Source: Geminicoccaceae bacterium
GTDB lineage: Bacteria; Pseudomonadota; Alphaproteobacteria; Geminicoccales; Geminicoccaceae
Assembly (NCBI GenBank): GCA_030824835.1
Contig: JAPJRA010000124.1
Location: 1-5,947 of the forward strand
Length of the DNA: 5,947 bases
Reading direction: 5' to 3'
Each line of letters starts with the position of its first letter. Within the stretch, counting starts at the first letter, position 1. The notes beneath the pieces are model-generated. The model made no database searches. It saw nothing but the letters and a program-made list of their open reading frames with translations, and had not been told where the DNA came from. This document shows positions 1 through 5,836 of the stretch, piece by piece. The translations under genes and the position numbers were made by a program.

Positions 1-48
1 GTTGTGGGCTCGGGTTCAAACGTGCTCGGGCGGGGTGGTTGCGGCGGC

Positions 49-71
49 GGGCACGGGAGCGGGCGGTCGGG
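49..71 (+). other. Canonical G-quadruplex motif
   Basis: Four runs of three G lie at 49-51, 55-57, 61-63 and 69-71, with loops of 3, 3 and 5 bases. This matches the standard G3+N1-7 pattern. More G runs just upstream at 28-30 and 32-35 could substitute. In DNA this rich in GC such motifs arise by chance fairly often, so the match is certain but a function is not. Confidence 0.45.
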
Positions 72-77
72 TTCGGA

Positions 78-100
78 CGTGCAGAATTTTGTCCTGCGCG
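78..100. repeat. Imperfect inverted repeat (hairpin candidate)
   Basis: Arms CGTGCAGAA (78-86) and TCCTGCGCG (92-100) flank a TTTTG centre. As RNA this gives nine paired positions including one G-U pair and one A-C mismatch. No T run follows on either side, so it is not a typical intrinsic terminator. It could be an operator or a chance structure. Confidence 0.25.
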
Positions 101-195
101 TAGGGGACAGCGGGGAGATTCCGGCGGTTGCATCGACTTGGCGCGCTTCGGGGATCGAGGCGATTTTCGGCGGGCATGGGCGAGGGCTCCGGCGA

Positions 196-222
196 CATGC
201 ATAGGCCAATGATCCTAGCATG
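196..222. promoter_or_regulatory. Inverted repeat, possible operator
   Basis: Left arm CATGCATAGG (196-205) and right arm CCTAGCATG (214-222) are complementary apart from one bulged A, and flank the 8-base spacer CCAATGAT. The repeat sits in a locally AT-richer pocket inside very GC-rich DNA, about 490 bases before the transporter start. That setting fits a regulator binding site or promoter element, but no regulator gene is visible here and the distance to the transporter is large. Confidence 0.3.
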
Positions 223-714
223 AATCGCGGGGTGGGGTGGAGCCCGTTAACCGGGCGTTCGCCATTTTGGACGTATCGTCGGGAGGGTGGAGCAGGGGTC
301 GCGCCAAGGGAGACCGAGCGGAGCGAGGGCGGGCAGGGTGGTGGTCAGCGCCGGTCGGACGGCCTGGACGGCGCCTATTCGGTGGCGTCGACCGGCCGGT
401 GGTTTGGCATCAGGTAGGGAAAGTGCCGGCGCCGTCCGTCGGCGGGCTCAGCCGGAGCATGGGACGCTGTCGTGGGCGCAGCAGCCGTGCCTGCCGGCGA
501 GCGTGGTGTGCCGGTCCTGCGATCGGGTGGTGGCCGCCCCGTGCGACAGGCCGCTTCTCGATGGGCTCCCGGGCGGTACCGCCCTGGACGCGCCGGTGCT
601 TGTCCAGCACGGTGCGGTGCAGCCGCGTGGGGCGGCCGAGGGGCGTGTAGCCGGTTCCCGGCCAGAGGGGACAGGTGGTAGGGCCGGCGGGTGCGCGAGA
701 GGCGTGGGTGGCCG

Positions 715-2574
715 ATGGCGACGAGGGAAGAGGACGCCACGGCGGCCGCGGATCGGGTGCCGTGGGACCAGTTGGTTGCCTTCGGGTTGGGCGGCCTGAT
801 CCCGATCGCGCTGTTCAACGTCGTGCTGCAGCTGGTGCCCCTGCTGGGGAACATCTCGCTCGGGATCAGCGCCGTGTGGCTGGGAGCGGTCCTGGTCCTG
901 CCGCGGCTGTGGGAGGCGCTGTCCGATCCGGTCGTGGGCCATCTCTCGGACCATGCGCGCACGCGCTGGGGGCGGCGGCGCCCGTTCATCCTGGTCGGCG
1001 GCATCGCCGTCGCCCTGAGCTTCGTCGCCATCTGGTGGGTGCCGCGCGAGTCCTTCCTGCGGCAGTACGTGGCCAGCGACGCGGGCGTCATGTGGCTGCA
1101 ACTGGCGTTCATGCTGGGCACCCTGCTCGTGTTCTTCACCGCCTGCGCCGTGTTCGAGATCCCGCACGGCGCGCTGGGCCTGGGGATGTCGGCCGACCGG
1201 CACGAGCGCACGCGGCTGTTCAGCGCCAAGAGCTTCCTGGGCAATGTGTTCGCCATGGGCACGCCGTGGCTGATCTTCCTGGCCAGCCTGGAGACGTTCA
1301 GCGGCCCGGGCGGCAACCTGGTCGACGGCATGCGCTATGTGTCGATCCTCATCGCCGCCGTGCTGGCGCCGCTGGCGGTCTGGTGGTTCCTCGTCTTGCG
1401 GGAGCCTGGATTCGTCGTCGCGCGCGAGCAGAAGAAGTCCAGTTTCGTCGACGGCATGCGGACGACGATCAGCAACAGGACCTTTCTCGTGCTGACGGCG
1501 ATCATCTTCACGCTGGCGATGGGCTTCAACTTCGTGGGCAGCCTCGGCAACTACATCACCATCTTTTATCTGTACGGTGGCGACGTGCGGGCGGCGAGCA
1601 CGCTGCTGGGCATCACCGGCACGGTCTGGGCGGTGACGGCGCTGGTCGCGGTGTTCCCGCTGAACTGGCTGGGCCGGCGCCTGGGCAAGAAGAACACGCT
1701 GCTCGTGGCGATCCTGCTGATGGCTACTGCCCAGCTCGCGAAGATCGTCTGCTACCGGCCGGGGCCGCTCGTCACGCTGAAGCTGCCGGCCGGCCTCGCG
1801 GCCTATGCCGGCGGCCCGGCGCTGACCATCGAAGGCCCCTATCTGATCCTGATCCCGACCATGCTGCTGTCGGCCGGGATGCTGATGTTCTTCACGCTGG
1901 GCTCGTCGATGGTGGGCGATGTCTGCGACGAGGACGAGCTGACCACGGGCACGCGCTCGGAGGGTACCTATTACGCCGTGTTCTGGTGGTTCATCAAGAT
2001 GGGCACCGCCTTTGCCAGCCTGGTGACGGGCGCGCTCCTGGCCTACACGAGCTTCGACGAGCGGCAGAACGTGCTCGTGGACGCGCTGGGCGGCAACATC
2101 GCGATGGTCCAGGCGGAAGCCGAGACCCGGGCCGTGCGCCGATCGGCGCAGGTCGAGCGGGATGCGGCGCTGGTCGCGCAGGCTGGCATGATCGTCGAGA
2201 ATGCGGGCAAGTTGCGATTGTATCTGGAAGACCGGCTGGCGACGCACCCGGCCCAGGCCGAACATACGCGGGCGCTGCTCGAGCATCTCGGTGCCGTCGA
2301 GACGTTGGCGGGCGACGCCCGCAAGCTCGGCGACGCCGGCGATCCGGCGCCGTTGCAGGGCGTGGCGGCGGAGCTGGCGCAACATGCGGCCTTCCTGCGG
2401 CGGCAGTCTCCCGCAACGCTGTTTCGCCTTCGGCTGGTGGAAATCGGCCTGCCGCTGGCGCTGAGCGTCGTGTCGATCCTGTTCGTACTCCGTTATCCGC
2501 TCACGGAGCAGCGGTGCTACGAGATCAAGGAGCTGTTGAGGCAGCGACGCGGTGAGCTGGTGGCGGCGGGTTGA
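715..2574 (+). CDS. GPH-family (MFS) cation:sugar symporter with large cytoplasmic-type insert
   Basis: This is an inner-membrane transporter of the glycoside-pentoside-hexuronide:cation symporter family, expected to import a sugar or glycoside with H+ or Na+. The substrate cannot be read from sequence. Counting from the ATG at 715 (619 residues), about 12 membrane helices are visible. Family signatures are the loop after helix 2 (residues 71-90, with SDHARTRWGRRRP, also close to the sucrose/SLC45 branch), the IPHGAL...SADRHERTRL segment (about 149-168), and the acidic DVCDEDE..TG.RSEG motif (402-417) before helix 11. Ordinary family members have roughly 450-500 residues. This one carries about 120 extra hydrophilic, Ala/Arg/Glu-rich helical residues (about 447-565) between helices 11 and 12, near 576-594. 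The ATG at 715 has GGTGG just upstream, and an in-frame GTG at 691 adds eight residues and is also possible. GC content is high, unlike the genes that follow. It is convergent with the operon to its right. Confidence 0.88.
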   Translation: MATREEDATAAADRVPWDQLVAFGLGGLIPIALFNVVLQLVPLLGNISLGISAVWLGAVLVLPRLWEALSDPVVGHLSDHARTRWGRRRPFILVGGIAVALSFVAIWWVPRESFLRQYVASDAGVMWLQLAFMLGTLLVFFTACAVFEIPHGALGLGMSADRHERTRLFSAKSFLGNVFAMGTPWLIFLASLETFSGPGGNLVDGMRYVSILIAAVLAPLAVWWFLVLREPGFVVAREQKKSSFVDGMRTTISNRTFLVLTAIIFTLAMGFNFVGSLGNYITIFYLYGGDVRAASTLLGITGTVWAVTALVAVFPLNWLGRRLGKKNTLLVAILLMATAQLAKIVCYRPGPLVTLKLPAGLAAYAGGPALTIEGPYLILIPTMLLSAGMLMFFTLGSSMVGDVCDEDELTTGTRSEGTYYAVFWWFIKMGTAFASLVTGALLAYTSFDERQNVLVDALGGNIAMVQAEAETRAVRRSAQVERDAALVAQAGMIVENAGKLRLYLEDRLATHPAQAEHTRALLEHLGAVETLAGDARKLGDAGDPAPLQGVAAELAQHAAFLRRQSPATLFRLRLVEIGLPLALSVVSILFVLRYPLTEQRCYEIKELLRQRRGELVAAG

Positions 2575-2703
2575 CGCTACGGTAGGCAGCAGGCACGCGA
2601 CTCGATTTGAGAGCCACCAGCTCCGTCGGAAGCGACACAGTGTGGTGCTAACCATACCTGGCACCGGGTGCTACTAGTTAAAAAATAGATGAGAAGAATA
2701 AAT
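2575..2703. other. Gap between convergent genes; left edge of low-GC block
   Basis: This short spacer lies between the transporter stop and the end of the HEPN-type gene. Composition changes abruptly within it: up to about 2675 it is mixed to GC-rich, and after that AT-rich. It contains two copies of GGTGCTA (2644-2650 and 2667-2673), the left copy of the CTACTAGTT repeat, and a weak terminator-like structure for the minus-strand operon. I see no strong terminator for the transporter. GGTGC (2644-2648) and GCACC (2661-2665) could pair, but no T run follows them. Confidence 0.5.
2671..2679 (+). repeat. Left copy of 9-bp direct repeat bracketing the low-GC block
   Basis: CTACTAGTT here matches 5797-5805 exactly and in the same orientation. 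It lies where composition falls from GC-rich to AT-rich, just beyond the last gene of the operon. The pair could be a target-site duplication or a short recombination site left by insertion of the three-gene block. Nine bases is short and a chance match between two ~100-base flanks is possible, so this is a suggestion only. No integrase or transposase is present. Confidence 0.3.
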
Positions 2704-2706
2704 CTA
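2680..2706 (-). terminator. Weak intrinsic-terminator-like hairpin after the HEPN-type gene
   Basis: Read on the minus strand, TAGAT (2706-2702, including the TAG stop codon) can pair with ATCTA (2690-2686) across an 11-base loop, followed at once by six T (2685-2680). The order is right for an intrinsic terminator and the place is right, at the operon's end. The stem is only five AT-rich pairs, so it may be inefficient. Confidence 0.35.
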
Positions 2707-3354
2707 CCGAACAAGCTCTTCAAAAAAAACACCCGCATCAGCAATCCAGTCTTCAAGCAAAGATACTGGCCGTCCGGCTAATACGGCATAAACCACGTCA
2801 TCTGCATGCTTAAAAGATGAGAGTCCTAGGCTTACTGCCTTGACCCGGAGCTTAGTCCACGTATCTTCGTTGCGATGAGCATAGAAGTTGCGCAGTGTGG
2901 GCAAATCTCTAAAAAGATTAGTGTTTAGTTGTAGAGCTTTTTGTACGGATCCCACATTCGATGCTCCGCATTTGGTCAGTATATCCTCGAGTTTTCTTGG
3001 GTCTCTAATGGTCGGCTCATTATCCCGGGTGATAGATATGGGTTGCTTCAATTTAATAAATTTGGGCGTATTCACAATGGATAGGATTTTTGCGCTGACT
3101 TCACCCTCTGAGTAGTATTTAGTAGATACGGTAACGCGATGGCCCGAAACGGTTCTGGTTCCTAGCAGACTGCTAAACAGAAAACGCCTCATCCCGCCGA
3201 GGACTAAGTTATCCAATTCCATGACCAAGTACCCGGTCATCAGTCGGGGTGAATCAGATGGCAAATTACGTATCTTCCCACAAAGAAGATCAATATGAAG
3301 TAGACGATGTGACGTTGCAGCATAAAGTTTAGACAAATCCGAACAGGTCTGCAT
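2704..3354 (-). CDS. HEPN-superfamily protein, candidate RNase effector
   Basis: A 216-residue, mostly helical, soluble protein without signal peptide or membrane segment. The informative part is LRNFYAHRNEDT: R155 and H160 form the R-X4-H motif that is the catalytic signature of HEPN ribonucleases, at the usual place in the C-terminal half. HEPN proteins act as RNases in toxin-antitoxin, abortive-infection and CRISPR systems. The setting next to a DUF262 gene resembles the MAE_28990/MAE_18760-type HEPN families, which I recall occurring beside DUF262 genes, but I cannot assign the family securely. The start follows the DUF262 stop by 3 bases and has GAAGG with an 8-base spacer inside the upstream gene, so the two are probably co-transcribed and translationally coupled. 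Sampled lines are 37-42% GC, far below the transporter. A T8 tract close to the 3' end affects only the last few residues if it slips. RNase activity is inferred from one motif. Confidence 0.68.
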   Translation of the reverse strand: MQTCSDLSKLYAATSHRLLHIDLLCGKIRNLPSDSPRLMTGYLVMELDNLVLGGMRRFLFSSLLGTRTVSGHRVTVSTKYYSEGEVSAKILSIVNTPKFIKLKQPISITRDNEPTIRDPRKLEDILTKCGASNVGSVQKALQLNTNLFRDLPTLRNFYAHRNEDTWTKLRVKAVSLGLSSFKHADDVVYAVLAGRPVSLLEDWIADAGVFFEELVR

Positions 3355-3357
3355 CGA

Positions 3358-4410
3358 TCAAACCTTCATAACTTTAAGAGCTGAAAGAAAATAAATAAAT
3401 CGAATAACTTTTGCATCTTCAACATTAGTTTTTGTTGAGCATGCATGAATAAAACGAGCAATACCAGGAAATGCCTCTGGATCAGTTAGCGCATCTGCAA
3501 GGACGTCTAAATCATATTTCTCCTGCTCAACTTCAGAGACTATTTGTTCATAACTGTCCGGTACCATAAATGATATATCGTTTGGTTTAAGATAAGTTAT
3601 GATAGCTAAAATAATAGATTGAAATACATGTGCACGCAGAAATGGCACGCGAAGAAAGGTTTCATTCCGAAGCGCAAAATCTATACCAGTTGTTAACAGA
3701 TCGTGGTATAACTCTTCCTTCGAAAAATGTGCATTGTATTTTTTATAAATTTCGTCAAGTTGTTTAGCCTTTACGGTGTGAAAGCCATCGTCGATCACGA
3801 GCAGAATCTCTGCGTACATTCGTAGATCCGCCATACGAATCAGATCACGACGCGAGAAAAGGCCGACATTGAATAAAGAATTCTTATAACGTTCGGCTAT
3901 GCTTATTATAAACCACTTAAAAATTCCCTGAAAGCGAGCATTTCTTTGCTCCTCATCATTAAGAGGTACATTGTTCGCATTCATTCGCCTGAATGCTTCT
4001 CGCACCTCATCTTCCGGTACACCCGAGAATTGGTCGATAGGTAAAGAATAGGAGAGAAATTTTGTTTGCCATTCACCAGATAGTTGATTGTATTTGAGGC
4101 CACGTAAATCTGGCGTATCGACATTTTTTCCAAGTCGCAGTTTGTTATTAAAAAATGATACGAGCGCTTGACTCCGCTGCTGACCGTCGACTATTTCCTT
4201 AATCGTCTGCCTAGTTTTCAAATCTAGGCGCGCATACAAATAAAGCTTGGGGATTGGATATTCGAGTAGAATTGATTCGACAAAGAAAGAGCGGGCGGCG
4301 GGCGACCAAACCCCTTCACTGCGTTGGTACTCGCGATTGACGACGATTTTCCCGGTGTTATAATCGTTGCAATAATCGGCTACTGGCATTGGTGCAGCAT
4401 TAGCTCTCAT
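3358..4410 (-). CDS. DUF262 / GmrS-N-like protein lacking the DUF1524 nuclease domain
   Basis: A 350-residue protein with a DUF262 domain, the ParB/sulfiredoxin-like fold found in GmrSD, BrxU and SspE DNA-sensing nucleases. Visible signatures are NREYQRSEGVWS (25-36), VDGQQRS (74-80), the (I/V)DGQQR nucleotide-binding and hydrolysis motif, and FRRMNANNVPLNDEEQRNA (140-158), the usual R.N....LN..E.RNA block. The remaining half is helical with no recognised domain. In GmrSD-type enzymes a DUF1524 HNH nuclease follows, and no HNH-type His/Asn pattern is seen here, so this is probably a sensor or NTPase that acts with partners rather than a complete restriction enzyme. It starts 2 bases after the methyltransferase stop, with a G5 run and a 7-base spacer as ribosome site, and ends 3 bases before the HEPN-type gene, so all three are likely one operon. 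It is AT-rich (38% in one sampled line), which suggests transfer. The domain call is strong; the biological role is inferred. Confidence 0.82.
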   Translation of the reverse strand: MRANAAPMPVADYCNDYNTGKIVVNREYQRSEGVWSPAARSFFVESILLEYPIPKLYLYARLDLKTRQTIKEIVDGQQRSQALVSFFNNKLRLGKNVDTPDLRGLKYNQLSGEWQTKFLSYSLPIDQFSGVPEDEVREAFRRMNANNVPLNDEEQRNARFQGIFKWFIISIAERYKNSLFNVGLFSRRDLIRMADLRMYAEILLVIDDGFHTVKAKQLDEIYKKYNAHFSKEELYHDLLTTGIDFALRNETFLRVPFLRAHVFQSIILAIITYLKPNDISFMVPDSYEQIVSEVEQEKYDLDVLADALTDPEAFPGIARFIHACSTKTNVEDAKVIRFIYFLSALKVMKV

Positions 4411-4412
4411 GT

Positions 4413-5762
4413 TTACGCCCCCAGATTTTCTAGAACGATAGCGCTTTCTGTCGCGGACCTTCCAGCTTTGTGTGCTCGTGAATTGATAACAGCAATTGAT
4501 TTATCTGAGTGATAATTAACGCGAGTAACATACCGAAGGCCTGCCGTTTCCAGGATCTCGATCGCAATTTTTGCTAAGTCTATATGAATCTCCTTATAAT
4601 AGGAATCTTGAACCACCATGCATAGATGTCCCGAAGGCTTTAAAAGGCGAGCAATGTTCCGTGCCGATATAGCAAGACGGTGGAAATATTTCTGGTAAAA
4701 ACGGAGGTAGTATGTCGATGAGGCCTTCGAAGAATGACTAGCAACGTCATTGAGTAGCTTGATGGCGGTTGGACCCCAGGAGCGAATCGTTCGAGGTGCT
4801 GTGGAACCGACAAGCGGGGACCCCATCATTTGGGAACGAAGGAGGTTGATGTCTAGCCCTCGAAGTTGAGTTAGTAGAGTAAGCTCCGGAAGCGTAGCTT
4901 TTACGTAATCTAAGCGCGTTAAATACGGAGGAGACGTCAAAATCAAATCAAATCGAAGCGAAGAAGAATTACGTGCCCCAAAGTTTAATTTGCGCACTGT
5001 TGGTGATCTTTGAACAAACATTGCCATTGAAGAATGATAATTGATCATCTCATCAAATAGGTGCGCTGCAATAGCATAAATATTCTCGAATGGAATAGGT
5101 CGATTATCTAGGGCCCGCGATGAATACCAAGATGGATTTGTAGTTGTCGCGTGGGTAGAGAAGAATCGCATTGCTTTGAATAGGGTGGTAAGCAGGAGGG
5201 AAGCGGCTGCGGGTGACATTATGCGCTGCCTGGACGATCTGCTATGCAGGGCATGGTACAGCCGGACACATTGCGTGGCTGCGGGCGCAGCGCCAATTCC
5301 GGCGGGCAAAGCCAAACGCTGCCAAGTTTCTTGCGCTCGTTGAAGGTCACTCAGCGTCGCGGATCGAGCACGAGCAATTTCGACCAGCGCCGGATTTAGG
5401 TCGTATCCGTGGGATTCGATGTTTCGCAAGGCGGCTACATACGTAGTGGTGCCTGAACCGTTCCATGGATCAAGAATTCTTGATCCATGGGTCACCCCTA
5501 GGCCATCTATAGCTGCTGCGACAAACTGCTCTGAGAACCCGGCGTAATAGGGGTAGATCAACCCACGCTTCTCACGCGGTGAAAGTTTCGGAGAGCACGC
5601 GCGTAGACGGGCGTTTGGCGCCTCGCCGGTAGTGCAATTGCGTATCAGGGGGGCGTCATCGCCCGTGCCAGGGACGACGGTGCCCGTCGGTAAGTCTGGA
5701 TCATTGGCGTGAGGGGAGTCACTCAGCATTTTTGGGAGCGTATTTGTGAGCAGCGAGGTCAT
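4413..5762 (-). CDS. SAM-dependent DNA methyltransferase (N4-cytosine/N6-adenine class)
   Basis: A 449-residue DNA amino-methyltransferase that transfers a methyl group from SAM to a base in a specific DNA site. Motif X-like IYPYYAGFS (69-77) is followed by motif I LDPWNGSGTT (97-106, SAM binding) and the catalytic motif IV LTSPPY (275-280). SPPY is typical of N4-cytosine enzymes, though N6-adenine cannot be excluded. LLKPSGHLCMVVQDS (373-387) fits the later core strands. Motif order is X-I-IV, with about 170 residues between I and IV including TTTNPSW (206-212). The target site cannot be read. The first ~60 residues are polar and low in conservation signals. The ATG at 5762 has AGG four bases upstream, a weak but acceptable site, and Met12 has none. 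It is the first gene of the operon. The gene is mosaic in composition: its first ~550 bases are about 52-65% GC, the rest nearer 40%. A perfect 28-bp palindrome covers motif I. Confidence 0.87.
   Translation of the reverse strand: MTSLLTNTLPKMLSDSPHANDPDLPTGTVVPGTGDDAPLIRNCTTGEAPNARLRACSPKLSPREKRGLIYPYYAGFSEQFVAAAIDGLGVTHGSRILDPWNGSGTTTYVAALRNIESHGYDLNPALVEIARARSATLSDLQRAQETWQRLALPAGIGAAPAATQCVRLYHALHSRSSRQRIMSPAAASLLLTTLFKAMRFFSTHATTTNPSWYSSRALDNRPIPFENIYAIAAHLFDEMINYHSSMAMFVQRSPTVRKLNFGARNSSSLRFDLILTSPPYLTRLDYVKATLPELTLLTQLRGLDINLLRSQMMGSPLVGSTAPRTIRSWGPTAIKLLNDVASHSSKASSTYYLRFYQKYFHRLAISARNIARLLKPSGHLCMVVQDSYYKEIHIDLAKIAIEILETAGLRYVTRVNYHSDKSIAVINSRAHKAGRSATESAIVLENLGA
5463..5490. repeat. 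Perfect 28-bp palindrome inside the methyltransferase gene
   Basis: The half-site CCATGGATCAAGAA (5463-5476) is followed directly by its exact reverse complement (5477-5490), with no spacer and no mismatch. The symmetry stops at once on both sides. In the minus-strand mRNA it could form a 12-bp stem with an AAUU loop, about 270-300 bases after the start codon. It encodes residues 92-100, from His-Gly-Ser through motif I Asp-Pro-Trp. It contains GAATTC at the centre, GATC twice and CCATGG twice. A palindrome of this length is not expected by chance in about 6 kb, roughly 2 in 100,000 by a simple uniform-base estimate. The role is unknown: an operator for a dimeric protein, an mRNA attenuator, or a by-product of codon choice. 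Confidence 0.85.
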
Positions 5763-5796
5763 ATCGCCTGCTACAGCACGCCTGCGCAGAGTGCAC

Positions 5797-5805
5797 CTAC
5801 TAGTT
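5797..5805 (+). repeat. Right copy of 9-bp direct repeat bracketing the low-GC block
   Basis: CTACTAGTT, identical and in the same orientation as 2671-2679. It lies 35 bases upstream of the methyltransferase start. The two copies enclose the whole three-gene operon, about 3.1 kb. ACTAGT inside it is palindromic. Confidence 0.3.
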
Positions 5806-5817
5806 TTGCATGCGATT

Positions 5818-5836
5818 GCTGAAACTTTTTATCAGC
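5818..5836. promoter_or_regulatory. Inverted repeat upstream of the methyltransferase, possible operator
   Basis: GCTGA (5818-5822) and TCAGC (5832-5836) flank a 9-base AT-rich centre containing a T5 run. It lies 55-75 bases upstream of the methyltransferase start, where a promoter or operator would be expected. Restriction-modification operons are often controlled by a dimeric regulator at such sites, but no controller protein gene is visible here. The arms are short, so chance is a real possibility. Confidence 0.25.

Larger units (their letters stand above)
1..714. other. G-skewed GC-rich stretch with no supportable gene
   Basis: About 700 bases precede the transporter start. The stretch is very GC-rich and visibly richer in G than C on the plus strand. 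Several frames stay open because stop codons are rare at this GC, but their translations are low-complexity strings rich in Arg, Gly, Pro, Ser and Trp, with no recognisable domain, so I call none of them genes. It may be a long 5' leader and promoter region for the transporter, or it may hold a decayed gene. A G-quadruplex-type motif (49-71) and two inverted repeats (78-100 and 196-222) are listed separately. I see no clear sigma-70 -35/-10 pair. Confidence 0.55.

Noticed and set aside
16..204. Small open frames on both strands at the left edge (60 and 66 codons)
   Set aside because: Neither shows a good ribosome site, a conserved motif or protein-like composition. One could be the tail of a gene entering from the left, but nothing supports it.
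237..799. Overlapping plus-strand open frames in the 5' region
   Set aside because: Products are Arg/Gly/Trp/Ser-rich with no recognisable motif, as expected from chance open frames in DNA of this GC content, and they run into the transporter start.
448..2664. A 738-codon open frame on the minus strand opposite the transporter
   Set aside because: It is the antisense shadow of the GC-rich transporter gene. Its product is low-complexity Arg/Gln/His/Pro-rich sequence with no domain, while the plus-strand frame gives a clear GPH transporter.
2722..2729. A8/T8 homopolymer in the HEPN-type gene as a phase-variation switch
   Set aside because: It lies only about eight codons before the stop, far beyond the R-X4-H motif, so slippage would alter only the extreme C-terminus.
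5213..5446. 77-codon plus-strand open frame inside the methyltransferase
   Set aside because: It is antisense to the GC-rich part of the methyltransferase gene, and the methyltransferase frame carries clear motifs on both sides.
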